NCBI GenBank assembly: GCA_022605955.1
Contig: JAKCOZ010000005.1
Span: 62,001-126,000 of the forward strand
DNA: 64,000 bases
From: Rallus limicola
Lineage: Eukaryota > Chordata > Aves > Gruiformes > Rallidae
Direction: 5' to 3'
The stretch's first letter is position 1. Every line of letters begins with the position of its first letter. The position numbers and the translations under genes are program-made. Under the pieces are notes generated by a model that was not told where the DNA came from, ran no database searches, and worked only from the letters and a program-made list of their open reading frames with translations. Shown here in pieces: positions 12,501 through 26,100 of this stretch.

Positions 12501-14269
12501 GTGCAACTTTAGAGAACCTGAAGGGTAGTTATCTTGCAGCCAATTAAATTTAAATAACTTACTAGAAGTAGTGGATACTTCTCTTGTTTTTCAATGCATT
12601 ATGTATGTACAAGTAATTTATTTATAGAGGAAAAATACATTCTTTAGATTGCTAGCAATGAATATATTATGTAGTTCATATTTTTCAGAACATGGATTTC
12701 TTTCTAGAAGCTCTTTCATGTTTTAATGAGTAGAGTTCCCTTTTTAAAAAAAAAAAAGGTTTTCAGTTAGTAGTCTCTTCCTTTAGCTCTTCATCCTCCA
12801 TTTATACAAAATTGCAGATGGAATGAGCTGTTTAACTGATTGCTATGGTCAGGGACTTTAAAGATTGCACTACTTATTTCTCATTAGTTAGGAAACATTT
12901 CATTGTTATACTTGAAATAGAAGTATGTGTAGTCTTGCAACTAAATATTTATCTCTGATTCAGTGAAAACAAGAAAGTACAAAAGTATTTTCTGTAAGTA
13001 CATTATATGTTTTAACTCTAATACAGGGGTGTCCACCTTGGGAAAGAAATAATATGGCAAAGACTGGGATACAGCTCTATTTTTTTCATGAAAAAAAACC
13101 CCAACCCCAAACTGTAAAAAAACCTTGAAAAGAGGGGTAAATAAATTGATGCTGGTAAATGTAATGATCTGTAATATGCCCTAGTGGATTACAGTTTTGG
13201 AATAGAACCTCCAAGTGTTTCTAAGTCTTATCATTGTAGAAGAAAACTTCTATTGAGAATTTTATCTGCAGATAAAAAGGTGTGTATGTGAGTGTAGCAG
13301 TATAGGGAGGAAAGTCTAACTAGGCAAGTTCAAAATGTGAACTTTCCAAATGCGTACAGTTATTTTGTGCATAAGGATTTTTTCCTGTAATGGAGGAAAG
13401 ACAAAATTTTCTTAGTATATTTTTTTAAATCTTGATCTTGAAAATTTCCTTTTGTATGGGAGGTTTCAACAAAGACCTGAAACTCTCAGCTGGTATGGAA
13501 ATTCTGATAGTAGTTTCTCAGGTATTGACCAGGTGGTGGTAACAGCAATGTCACCTGGGCTAAGTGAATGTAAAGGCATTGCCATATGGAGAACCTAAAA
13601 TTAATTCAGATGGCATTCCCCAAACCCCAGTCTGGTGAAGGACCAAAGCCCTGTTTCTGGAGCAATTCCACTTAGGAAAATTCCTCTCCTAAACATCACA
13701 GTGTCATGTGTCTCTTCTTCACTGGTGCCATTAATGGTGATTTCCATCACTTAGCTCAACTATTTTCATCTTCACTTTGCTTCCACTAATGAACTGGTAT
13801 GTCCATGGGGACCACCAGTCTGGAAAGATCTCTTTCTAGGCCCTTTCACAACCCTGTAGTCAGCACATCCAGACCAAGAATCAGGAAGTACTGGACAAAT
13901 TTATGTCTTTAGGATTAGGAGTTGACCGTTTTTAGCACAAGCTCTCTCTTCCCAGAACTAAACTCTGTTACCAAATCAAAGTCCATGTCTGGATTCTCAG
14001 GATGACCCATCATGTCTGTGTTCATAAAACATTTTAGGAGCTTAAGGCTTTAAAGGAGTTTTAGTACTTAAGCACTTTTTAATCCTTAAAGCAATTTATA
14101 TGCAAATATCTTTTATTTTTCAGGAAATAAAAATAGCTTTGTTTCTGAAAAGCTGCACAATTAAGCCTTATTACTCCTAAATATTTTAAAGTGCTATATA
14201 TTAAAACTACTAATACCAGTATTGCTGTTGATTTAGTCTATCTCTGCTTATCTGTTTTGCTACCTGCTG
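6584..14269. other. Long non-coding stretch, no gene seen
   Basis: 7.7 kb without a convincing gene, RNA gene or recognised repeat. All frames are at most 100 codons and have AT-driven composition with poly-Lys or poly-Phe runs. Homopolymer tracts occur near 7170-7185 (T), 10565-10575 (A), 12390-12405 (T) and 12745-12758 (A). CCATT-CTAGA-AATGG near 8842 is a short inverted repeat with no wider structure. The stretch ends at the CR1 at 14270. Confidence 0.55.
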
Positions 14270-14958
14270 CACCAGTACAGGTTAGGGGTTGACCTACTGG
14301 AAAGCAGCTCAGTGTCCACCAGGATTCCCAGGTCCTTCTCCACGAAGTTAACTATGAGCCAGCAGTGTGCCTTCGTGGCCAAGAAGGGCAATGGGATCCT
14401 GGGGTGCATTAAGAAGAGTGTGGCCAGCAGGTCAAGTGAGGTTTTCCTCCCCTCTACTCTGCCCTGGTGAGGCCACATCCGGAATATTGTGTCCAGTTCT
14501 GGGCTCCTTAGTTGAAGACAGACAGGGAAATACTGGAGAGAGTTCAACAGAGGGCTACTAAAATAAGGTGACTGGAACATCTCTTGTATGAGGGAAGGCT
14601 TAGAAAGCTGGATCTGTTTAGCCTGGAGAAGACTGAGAGTGGATCTCATCAATGCTTATAAAAGGCCAGACTGTTTTCAGTGTTGCCCAGCAACAGGACA
14701 TTGGGCACAAACTGCAACACAAGACACTTAATCTTAGGAAAACCCCCTTTTTACTCTGACAGTGACAGAGCACTGAAACAGGCTGTCCAGAGAGACTCTG
14801 GAGTCTCCTTCTCTGGAGATACTCAAAAAACTTCATGTGCAGCCTGCTGTAGGTGATCCTGCTTTATCGGGGGAAGTGGAACTAGATGATCTCCAGTGGT
14901 CCCTTCCAACTCCTGCCATTCTGTGATTCTGTGAGCCTGTTATTCTGTGATTCTGTGA
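14270..14958 (+). mobile_element. CR1 LINE 3' fragment with an internal inverted segment
   Basis: It starts at the CR1 phrase CACCAGTACAGGTTAGGGGT and ends with CTTCCAACTCCTGCCATTCT and repeated ATTCTGTG units at about 14920-14958. Order and orientation follow a plus-strand CR1 except at 14314-14343, where about 30 bases run in reverse complement. A minus-strand reading there gives VEKDLGILVD, which is normally a sense-strand CR1 peptide. A further deletion of roughly 30 bases lies near 14660, between TTATAAAA and GGCCAGACTG, compared with the usual CR1 sequence. The element is 5'-truncated and non-coding. Confidence 0.93.
14314..14343 (-). other. 30-bp microinversion within CR1
   Basis: The bases from GTCCACCAGG (14314) to CCTTCTCCAC (14343) are the reverse complement of the expected CR1 sequence, which runs GTGGAGAAGGACCTGGGA and then CTGGTGGAC. 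Both flanks, GGAAAGCAGCTCAGT to the left and GAAGTTAACTATGAGCCAGC to the right, stay in sense orientation. The CR1 at 5186-6583 carries the equivalent segment in sense orientation near 5912-5937. The breakpoints share a GT...AC dinucleotide pair, and about three bases appear lost at the right edge. Confidence 0.85.
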
Positions 14959-16535
14959 AATGGGAGTAAAATCATATGCAACCTGTCTTGTATAACCATT
15001 TGCTGCTTGAAGAGGAGCTTACATATGAAAGGAAATAGCAGAAAAATACTCACTGTTTTTATCGAACACCAGAATATTAATGGCCTGTAGATCAATGCTA
15101 AATCAGTGCACACAAACAGCAGCAGAAACCATTTACCAGCAACAGGCAAATCAGCTCGATAACGCAAAATTAAATGTTTTCTTGCCTTGTGCAAAGAAAT
15201 GCTGATTGCTGGCAATACCTTGAAACAAAGTTTCCAAGATAAAATGTATACCTACTTTTTGAAAGATATGATCGCATTTGCATGCAGTCTCTTGAAAGAT
15301 CTCCTCCAGCTCTAACCCTGCCTTTCATTTGTTCTTTTCCTGGAAGAGACCACGTGATGTTTTCTCGGTACAGTTGCCTGCCTTTCCTGTGAGATAGGAT
15401 CATGACCTGAAAGTGTTTTCCTTAAGACAAAAACTTATCGCTGGTATATGTAAAGGTCAGTATTATTTTTCTGGAAACAGGTGAACATACATGTCTGAAT
15501 GTGGGGGTTTTGAGTGTTTGTTGGTTTTTGGTTTGTTTTTTTTTTTCTAGAAAACTTTACTGGAATTTAGGATGTGAAATAAAGGGACAAAGTGCCGATT
15601 TTTTAAGGTTATGCATACACTTGGAGAAAGATTGACACTTGATTCAATAACCTTTTGAGAAAGAGGGAGAAGTTATAGGCGATGTAATGCTGAGAGACAG
15701 ATGAAGTGACTTTAGGTAATCAAAGCAAAAATTGCTGCCTGACAGAATCCCAGCAGCAAGACACTCATTTTCTGAGATACCTGATGGGTTTTTACAGTGT
15801 TATAGCATTTGAGTTTTATGTTGTATGATATTCAGCAAGTGACAGTGTGACCCTCTTCTCCCCTAAGATGTTATCACTTCTCTGTGGCAAAGCAATTCTG
15901 TTGCTCTCTTACTAGAGATGAACTCATGAATCAGTGATGTGGGTAGGGGTGGCAGTCCAGATAGCACTCGGTGAAATCTATAAATCCTTTAAAAGAGACT
16001 GTTTTTCTGCTGCCAGCAGTTATTATTGTGTTGCAATCAGGCAATTTCATTCTGAAATGTTGGGTGGCCTGGATTTGAGTACTAAAAGCAGAAAAGCTAC
16101 CAGGAGATTATGGAATCAGCACATTATATGATCTGAAAAATAGGCAGTGAAGTCCACCTATTTTTGTATGCTCTGTCTAGTTAGCAGTGATCACCACTCC
16201 AGTGAACTCTGATGTACTTTTTCTTTAAATCTTAACCTTTAATCATATCTAGTAGAAGCTTTCATAAAGTTTTAAGAGCAAAATCTGTTGAGTATTTTTT
16301 CCCATGTCTTGCCTTAGCTATCACTTGCAATTTTTTTGAACTTTCAATAATTAAGTCATACCATATCCATACGTCATTTCAGACGTAACTTTCAACTCTC
16401 TGCATGGTTAAAACCCAGGTCAGTCAATAAGTCTTTATGGACTCCCTTGTGCCTTGAAGTAGCCAAAAAAATATGCAGTGAATTGTCCACAATCACATGC
16501 TCTGAATTGGGGTATACACACAGAATTAGTAGTTA
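14959..16535. other. Spacer between two CR1 copies, no gene seen
   Basis: No recognisable gene, repeat or RNA. The frames present (up to 91 codons, minus strand near 14940-15215) look unselected. A T-rich tract lies near 15520-15550. Confidence 0.55.
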
Positions 16536-17140
16536 AATGGCCCAGAAGGCCAATGATATCCTGCATTAAGAGTGTGGCCAGCAGGTTAAGGGAGGTTATC
16601 CTCCCCCTCTACTCTGCCCCAGTGAGACTGTACCCGGTATGTTGTTTCCAGTTCTGGGCCCCTCAGTTCAAGAAGGAGATAGAACTCCTTGAAAGAGCCC
16701 AGCACAGGGCCACCAAGATGTTTAAGGGGGTAAAACACCTTCCTTATGAGAAGAGGCTGAGGGAGCTGGGCCTCTTCAGCTTGGAGAAGAGGAGACTGAG
16801 GGGTGACCTTACTAATGTTTATAAATATGTAAAGGGTGAGAGCCAGGAGAATGGACCCAGGCTCTTCTCAGTGGTGGCAGTGACAGGACAAGGGGCAGCG
16901 GGTGCAGCTGGAGCATAGGAAGTTCGATGGGAATGTCAGGAGGAACTTTGCCACTGTGAGGGTGACAGAGCCCTGGGACAGGCTGCCCAGAGAGGTTCTT
17001 TCTTTCTCTGGAGACATTCAAATCCCAACTGGATGTGTTCCTGTGTGATTTAGTCTAGGTGATCCTGCTCTGGCAGGGGGGTTGGACTAGATGATCTTTG
17101 GAGGTCCCTTCCAACTCCTAATATTCTGTGATTCTGTGAG
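16536..17140 (+). mobile_element. CR1 LINE 3' fragment
   Basis: A plus-strand CR1 tail starting at GGCCCAGAAGGCCAATGATA and ending with GGTCCCTTCCAACTCCTAAT and the ATTCTGTGATTCTGTGAG tail at 17122-17140. The C-terminal part of ORF2 stays open to 16918 and includes [19 protein letters not shown] and [15 protein letters not shown], typical of CR1 proteins. Nine or so bases are missing near 16562, where CR1 usually has ATCCTGGGGTGCATTAAG. It lies in the same orientation as the copy at 14270, 1.6 kb upstream, but begins further 3', so the two are separate insertions or a split array. Confidence 0.93.
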
Positions 17141-20100
17141 TGAGCAAGTGGCACATGATGCTCAACTGCCTTCAGGGACTAAACAACAACACAACTCAAA
17201 GTAACAAAAAGGAACTTCTCTACCCTAGGGAATGCAAAGCTCACCGCAGCATCTATCTTTAAAAGGTAAATTGTTGGAAAATCTTTTAGGAAAGGGAGCT
17301 TTTGAAACAGTGTTGCACAACTCTTTGAATACAGAAGGTTTAATAAGAAGGGCTTCTCACTCAGCACCTTTGAGTTAAATACAGGCTACATTCATTCAAG
17401 GGTCTGTGTGGCAAAAATTTTGCAAATATTAGTTATGAACATCATTTTTTAAAAAAGTTTGTTCCAGGTTATAGTGTGGCAAGGAGGACACATACTGCCT
17501 ATGCACAGTTCTCTGCAAAGGTGTCATCAAAGAATAAAAGGGCGGACTTCATCTCAAAAAATGAGTGACATGGGTTCAGGCTGGCTAGCAAACACGGTTT
17601 GCACCTGCAATGGGAAGTGATCAGAAGACTGAAATTCTATTTCCTCTGTCAGCAGCACTCTCCAGAAAGCCAGGCTTGCAGCAGCTTTCTCAGCCTGGCT
17701 TTCTGAAAGCAGTATCTCCCCGGGGTGAATAGCCTTTGCTAATGCAGAGATGCCTTTGGGGTGACTGTGACCCTAGGTTTTGTTCTGTTTTCATTCCAAC
17801 ACACCATCAAAAGGCATGAAATATTTATAAATGCGGAAACTTCCAAATGATATTCTATTTATAACAGTAATAAAATGACATCTCTAAGTACATTTCTTCT
17901 AAATTTTTAAGTTGTGTCATATACCCTGGCTAAGATGATAAATTAAAGAGTACTTCACAACTCTTGGGAACCAATGAATAATGTTCAGCTGAATAACAGT
18001 TCTGATTCCTTATCATTTCTTTAAATATATCTCTTCACCTTCTATTATTTTCACGCTTTCCTCTGCTAGTGGAATCATATTTGGCTCATTTTGATTTTTG
18101 CTGTTTCTCTGTACTGGTTGAAACCTTCTGTTCAGTTTATTGTCTTTTGATTTTCCTTCTATGTACATACAATGACTCTATAAACATGATCAAATTATTT
18201 CCTTTAAGAATACAAAGAATAATGCATAATTTTTGGGGAGGGGTTGGAACAATGCATATCTTTCAAAATTCAAGATAGTGAAGCCATGGAAGTGGACCAA
18301 TTTCAGCAGTAGTTGTCTACCTGTGGAAACCAAACCAAATACCTAGACCAAATCATCAGCACTTAAACGTTGCAATATGAAGAAATGGTGACAGCACAAT
18401 TTATTTGTTGCCTGATTTACACTACACGTCAAAATTTACAGTGATGCAAGTCAATCTAAAGCAGGACAGAATCTTGATAAATGTTATGTTGTTATAATTG
18501 GCTCACACTGGACAGTTTCTGCAGGGCAAGATGCTTGAGTCTTCTGCTTATGAGATGAACTTCTCTCTCACAGACCCTTAGGAGCTTGTGGTGGTGGTGT
18601 TTATTGCCCTTTAGTGAGGTCCCCTGGAGGCTAACTTACCCTGTTGAAGCAGAGATGTACCATCTATTAATAGTAAAACCCCCCTTCTTCTAGGACTACT
18701 AAAATACAGCCAGTTTGGAATCTGCAATGTGGATTTGATTGTTGGAACTAGTGAACTGGAAAACCAAAACTGTTTCCAGTTACAAAGCCCAAAGCTGTCC
18801 CGGGTGGGAGTAGTCAGAGTTTACCAACAAGGATACTAGAGGAAAGAGAGAGACAACATACATTGTTAAAAATTACATGCTTTTTACTTTATGTGAGATG
18901 CAATCATCAAGGTATTAGCTTTAATCTACTTTTATTATCAGAAACAGCACAGGAACAACCTCTCAATGGAGCCTGGATCATTGTATTTCATAATAGATTT
19001 ACAAATACAACTGAAGAGATTACTCTTGAGAACATCAGGACTGAAAATTAATAGATTCTCTGACACGCCTTTCATGGTCAACACGTTGCACCATCATGTA
19101 GGTAACTGCAGTTTGATTTCTTGCCCTTATCCGAGGGAAGGAGATCCCACTATCATAGCAGTAACATTTACAATTGACTAATGATTGTACCTATTAAACT
19201 CTACAGAGAGTCTCATTTAGAAGTGTCGATGTTCAAGCATCCATATTGTTAACTGAGCAAAACAGGAAGCAACTGCCACCTTCATGAAGTTGTGTACAGT
19301 AAGAAAGGACTTTGCTGAGCACTACTCAACCTTTACTCCCAATGCAGACAGAAATATATCACTAGCTTACAAAAACCTTCAGTGTGGAGAGAGGGATGTG
19401 AATTAGAGGATTACTTTTCATTTTTTGTTAGTATACATGATGTGCTGACAGAAATTATTATCCAGATTCATTGAGCCCCATCAGAAAGCTGTGGAAGCTT
19501 TTTAGTCCCCTGTTTTTTATAGAACAGCAATAGATTTTGTTTGAAAGCAGTTATAACAAGGCCAGTATTGTGAAAAGAAAGTTTGACATGCCACACACCT
19601 TTATGAATACAGTTGAGTTATCCTTAGATTGTCTCAATTTCTTCTTACAAGATACTATAGGCTGCACCGTCACTATAACATGTCTATTAAGGGAATTTTA
19701 TTCACAACCAGAAGCTAGCAGCAGTCAAACTGCCAAGCAGTGTTTTTAGTTTGCTTCTGCTCTGCCAGTTCTCCATGCCAGGACAAACCCTTCTGAACTC
19801 AGTGACAGGAAAGTAAATACATGGAAATTGGTCCCTAAAAAAGCCACTGTCATCCCTCCTAACAACCAGAGACTGCTGTCCAAAGTTGTACAAACAAGAG
19901 CTTTCTCTTGGCTTTTCAAGAGCTGGTTTTATACAGAGTTGCACACAAAACACTGTGGATTTCCATGAGCTTCATGCCAGCCTTCATTCTAGTTTATGTG
20001 GCTTAATAACCACAGGACTTCACTGTAGTTTGAGCTCAGAGTTAGACGTGAGCCTATATAAAATATTTTATGTGATTTTTCATTGTGGCTAGGATTTTAC

Positions 20101-23100
20101 AACCTGTCTCAAAACCTGAATTTTGCAATTAGCTCTTTATTTATAATGACAGTCTGTAATGAACATAGCCCTACTGTTTTAGCTATGCAACAAGCAGAGG
20201 TGGCGTTAGCTGAGATCACTAAACGGCTCCAAATCTGCTAACCCTGCTCTTTGGGGTCTGGAAGTACAGTCATGAAACAAACAAAATTATCATTTGACAT
20301 TCTCCACTCTTTCCACTGCATAAGGATATTTAAACATGCCACCTAACTCTGGAGCATGTTATATAGCGATAGTTCTTTGAAGATGGTTTTGGAGAAAGTG
20401 TACTGTTTTGTACTCATTACTTAAAAGGTCATAGAGATTGTTTCTTCTACCTGGTAGAATACACTGACCTAGCAGGATTGGGTATTTCTAGCATCAGTGA
20501 AGGTTTTGTTCATATATTGCCCTGAGAGAAAAGGATGCTGAAAACCTTTTGTAAGCTCATGGTTAAGATTTTTTTTTTTAAAATCTGAAATATTGTTCAC
20601 ACCTGAAGTAGATGAAGGAATTCTTTTTTTTAAAAAAAGACTTCTAACAAAGTACTTTCTCTAACCTTTGAGACAGCTGTTGTGAGCCTTCCTATTTCAA
20701 GACATTTCTTTCAGCCAGAACTAAATTTAGGTCAATTCCAAGAATAACTGAAGATCAACTAAAAACCCCATTTCCAGGGAATTTACTGTAGACTGATACT
20801 TGTCTAGTGCTACTTCCAAAAGCCCTTTCACAGATCAGTCTTAACAGTAAAAGCCTACCACATCTGGCTTAATTGCCGTTGTTGACAGCTTGGACTGAAA
20901 TCCAACAGGAACTGCTCACACGTGATGCTTCAGAAATCCGTGCTTTGCTCAGAAAAAGCCAAGTGTTACACCTACACAATTCCTTTCCCTAGTGATTGTT
21001 GCCTATGCAACATACACAGAATAGGCTTTCAGCAGCAGCTTTTTCCACTGAATTATCATATTAATTTTATTAATGGAAAATTCTACTAAAAAAACTCACC
21101 TTCTCTGACCTCCTACAGAGTGTAATGTGCCAGTCCTGCTCTGGGTAATGGAAACTCTTAAGCTTTGTCCTATATTTATTAATGCTAATGAAATTGAACA
21201 AATGGCTGGTTTCAGGGAAAGCAATGAAAGCAGAAGAGAGGGCAATGGCAGGAATGAGCCTGTAATTATTTGTAGAAATAAACGCAAGTTCTTACACAAG
21301 AAAGCAAGCTCCTCTAAAGACAATACTCATATAAATGGCAAGATGAGATGCAAAGTTTTTTCAAAGTTGTGTAAGGAAGAAAATGGATTAAAAGATGAAT
21401 TAGCAAGAGCTGAAACAGCTGTTATTCATGAGTTAAGAGCATTAACACTCAGTACGTTTTCTGTGCTACTACCAATCTTCAATGTAATGAAATAGAAACA
21501 TTATCTCATTACATATCCAGCAAGAGGCTCTCTATCTCTGCTGTGGTAATCCAGATATTTCAACATGATGCATTAAAGAAAGAATTCAGTAAAAAGAATT
21601 TTTTTTAATGCAAAGATAAACACTGGCTATGTTAAAACATACAACAAAATGAAAGATAAAGAGTATAAACCAGCTAAAATACAGATATATACCTCTCTTT
21701 TTCTGTAGAAAAATGCAAAGGTCCATTTAATAATTTGCGAGACCTTATGGAATGAGATATTCAGTAATGGCTTGATGGTTTCTTGTCATGTCACCATGTA
21801 ACTGTGCAGATTTCTTCTCAGAAAGTTTCTCAGCACATCTCTTGCTCTGTTCATTCTGGCATCCGTGGTACCTACAGAGTGTGAACGGTATGAATAGGTA
21901 GAGTAATGTTATACCTCCACCTAATGTCTGGTATACCAGTGGAATAATTCTAATGGCACTAACAAATGCATCATGTGAATATCAAATATTTATTTGTACT
22001 AATACTGAATGTCTATGCAGAGATATAATGTCACCGCTGAAATTCTTACGGGTCAGACCTGTTTGTTCACGGCTTTGTGTTGGTTGTAGTGACATTGCCT
22101 ATTGCATCACTGTTCATCAAAGGGAATCCAATAAAGAAGAGACATAGTGATAACTGTTTATTTTTTTTTTCCTCAAGTCATAATAGTTTGGGGAAAACAA
22201 ATCATACCATCAGCCATGGGGTTTTTTTCCAATTTTTAATTTAAAATTTAATATTAAAATCTATATTCAAATATAAAGTATATATTTCAAAGAAAAATAT
22301 TTTAAATTATCATTAGTACATTTTTATAATATGAATTAGTTATAACCTAGCAACTATATAAATGTTGGAATATTTGTTTGGGATATTTAATTACACATAC
22401 AACTACAGAAATCAAAACACCAAAAGGAATGTAAAATTGAATGCACTTGGGAAAAAATAAATCAAAGTACTTTTCAATAATACACAATTCATGAAGAAAA
22501 AAACTACTTCATATTTTACAAAAACAAACGCTGTCACATCAAAGCACATCCTTATTCTTTTGCCTAGAAAGAAAAGCTTGACATTTTCTTTTAAAACAAT
22601 TCCTAGCCGAGGTATGGTGTTGCTTATTTTTATACTGTATCATGTTGAAGTCAGCTATGATTTTTTAGTTAAATATGGATCCATGGTAGAGTCTCTATAT
22701 TACAATGGTAAGGTCTCAAGCTGCACCAGTTTTGATAAGGGCTGGAGCTGGCAGACAACTTCCAGTGCTGTAGTTAATATTCCATCTACATATAGTCTGG
22801 CCTGAGCTCTCAGGATGATTTGCCCTTTTTTTCCCCCCTTCTTTTTCCTTTTTCTCTTTTCCTTTTCATTCTTTTTCTTCCCTTATGTAATCTCTTCATT
22901 GCTGTACCATTCATATGTTTCATATCTCTCTTTTCTGGCTGAGAGCACTAAAACCAGCTTCTACTGAAGTTAGGTTGGTGCCATTCTTGATCAGCCAGTG
23001 CTGTGAAATGATGCAAGGCTTTGAAGCTGAGGTCACTGCCAAGAGCAATGATGTTATATTTGGTACCAAAAGCAAAACTGATACTTTCCCCCCCACACTT

Positions 23101-26100
23101 TTCAGCATCTCCAGCTGGGAATGACACAGACTTTCCACAAATGAAAATAACCACCTGCTTTGTCCAGTCATACACAATTAACCCTCTTTCTTAACAGGGA
23201 CAACAAATATATTCTGTGTGCATTGAAGTTATCTGTACAGAAGAGCAAATGGGTAAAACAGGTGAATGGGACTGGTAACCATATCTCTTATCTTTCTTTT
23301 CCCATAGGATCCTTTTTATCTTTAGAATTAATGGGTATTGATTTAATTCCATCTATCTCTGTAAGAATATGAACAAGAGAGCATAATTTAAAGCAGGCAA
23401 TGAATTTTCTAATTTTAAGTATTTTCATGAATTGTAATACATTCCATATCACACTCTACCCAAAGATCTCAGAGCACATTTTAAAATTATGCTGGGATTC
23501 CTACAGAACAATCAGCTGGCTGATTATCCCAGCTTTGAATATAAGGCAAAGAAAAAAAAACAAAAAAAAAACCCAACAACAAAACGTTATGGACCTACTG
23601 CAGCACTATCTGTGAGCTGACAACCAACCAATGATGATGACTATGCTTTTTTTTTGGTCCATCTTGAGCAGATCATTTCCTCTGTGATTACTGCAGCATC
23701 ACTTTTCATTAGAGTTTGGAAAAAATCACACAGGAGTTTCTCCAGTGAGTCTTTGGCAGAGTTTATTCTGCCACACTCATTATATGACTTTGGAAGTTTA
23801 ATCAGTTCTGAAATAATACATCTTTTCCTCACTAACATAAAAGCAATTATTTGGCTTTGACTTTTTTAATCTTCTGGATTTAAAAAAAAAAATTAAAAAT
23901 CTGTCTGTTTCAGAAGATGATTTGATATCCAGGCAATTTTGAGGTCAGTGTTTGATGTAGTAGGAAAGGAAACCATAGACCAATATTTCCTCATGAGGGA
24001 GACTGAAGTAGCAAATATATTCCTCAGGCTTGGTTCTCTGTAAAAGTGTCTTTGAACTTGTAGTTTTAAACCTCGGTGCTCAGGAGAGATAACTAAGGTG
24101 ATGTCGGCTTTTGCAAGTAGTCTGGCACAACAGGAAAGATCTGCAGTGAGAGACTTGGAGCTGAGGACCTGAGGTGCACACGCACACCAGGGCAGGAGGC
24201 TGGGAACTGACTCCAGACCACTGTACACTTACCCCTCAGACAAAAAGCCCACTGCTAGCTGGTCTATATATTTCTCTTTGGCTAGTCAAAAATGACCTAG
24301 CAATGCAAATCAAAGCCTAGAATCTGGTGACAGTTCTTAGATTGCCTTTAAAAACACATTTTTCAGCCTACAATACTAACATGGGTACAACAGGGAAAAA
24401 AATAAGCTGTTAAAATTCCCTATGTAAAATCCAAACAAGGGATTGTAAAAAAAAAAAGTTGCAGGGCTGCAAACAACGTTTAAAACTACTGTACTAATAC
24501 AGTATGATACTTTTTCTGAAAGGGGCTCCTATGGATATATAATGGACATAACATGTGTGGGAAAAAAATTGTATACAGGAATATTTTGAAGTAAGAATAT
24601 CACAGTTCCAAAGGTTTGTCTTCAGTGGGACTCTGTTTCCAGTGTCTTCCAAGAAGAAGGGAGATATTAAATGCAAATTTCAAATTTTGGCTTTTTCATA
24701 CAGTATTCTCTAGTTCCGCTGAGCTTTGTTTCTTATTTCTATGTGGTTTCCTGTTCTAACATAATAACTTAACCAGCAAGAAGTCACTTGCACAGTGATA
24801 AGAGAAGATACCTGTTCCTAAGCCAAAGGGTAATGCTTAATGATTGCCTTCACTTTCAGCCTCCTCCTTAAATTTCCATTTGGTTCAACATGCTTTTAAG
24901 AGGAATCAGGTTAGTAAGGTGAATAACCTTGGGCAGCTAGCCAAAGGGAAGAAAGATGAAACAGGTGATGGGAACATGACTGTTCATTTACCCCTGTTAA
25001 CGTGCCAGTGAACTCAGCGCACTTCCTAGAAAGCTTTTCAGTGCACACACAGGGTATTTCTAATTTCCAAATCATCACTCTAAAAAAGGAATAAAATTTG
25101 AAGACTCAGAATCTCATTAAGGCCATAGGTACTTCACCTTGTTCTGAAAGTATAAAGGCAACTATTTAATGTCTTTTTATTCTGCCAGAGTGATGTAAAA
25201 TTGTTTTAAATTCACAAGGACATGACCTAATGTATTTATTCTTAAAGGATATGTAAAGATTTAACGAAAATAATATTTTATAAAGTGTGTAGAATAAAAA
25301 AGTCAACTAGCATTGTGCTATTCAGTGGCACACAGAGATCCTTCAGTGGAGATAACTCCAAAGACTTTCAGGAGCTGATCTGCATTGCCCGAGCACAGAG
25401 CCAGACTGTGAGAGGTAGACATTGCAGCAGTATCACCTTAAGTCAGTGCACTAATGAGTAGGTGCAAGGCTCCAATGCATGCCCGCTTATGGGATTTGTG
25501 CCACTTGTATCAATTCATCCAGAAATGCCCACATACATATACACATGTGTTTGTTTAAATATCTTTTAAAAATAAACAAACATATAGAATATAGCCTATT
25601 TTTGCATCAGACATAACAGTTCTGCTTACAATATATCCAAGGACTATTGAAACACATATCAGGTCTCCATTTACGTATGGCTATTACAGCCGATCAAAGA
25701 GGAAATAGATATAAATTGCTCTTGGACCTTAAATGGGGTAAGAGGTACTACAACCTTTCAAGTAACAATCTCATCACCCTTTTATTTTTTTTCTTATTCC
25801 TCAATGCTGGACTATGTAATAACATTTTCAAGACAGATTGTCAAATTCTGCACTCAGTAAAGATGTAGACTTCTTCAGTTAAACAAGAATCTTCTTTCCT
25901 CCCCCTACCCTCCATCCCCCCATTTACTCAGGTCTGTAAGGCTCCTCTTAAGTGCTGTCCATTATCTTTGTAGTAGAATTAGAATAGGTAACTGTGCAAG
26001 AAGTGTAATTTGGATGCTGGTAAAAAAATATTAGAGAATTGCCTATCACCATGGAAAATACTATAATATAAAATCCCTTGAAGCAAAAGAGCTCAGTCTT

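Noticed and set aside
14260..14652. 130-codon minus-strand frame
   Set aside because: It is antisense to a CR1 element. Only the VEKDLGILVD stretch is informative, as evidence for the microinversion.
16478..16918. 146-codon plus-strand frame
   Set aside because: It is the decayed C-terminal part of CR1 ORF2, not an independent gene; the methionine lies outside the element.
17663..17705. MicroRNA precursor at the 14-bp hairpin
   Set aside because: The stem is too short and does not extend beyond 14 bp, so the usual 60-80 base precursor geometry is absent.
21127..21495. 122-codon plus-strand frame
   Set aside because: No recognisable domain, Lys/Ser/Glu-rich AT-driven composition and no flanking splice signals that I could support.
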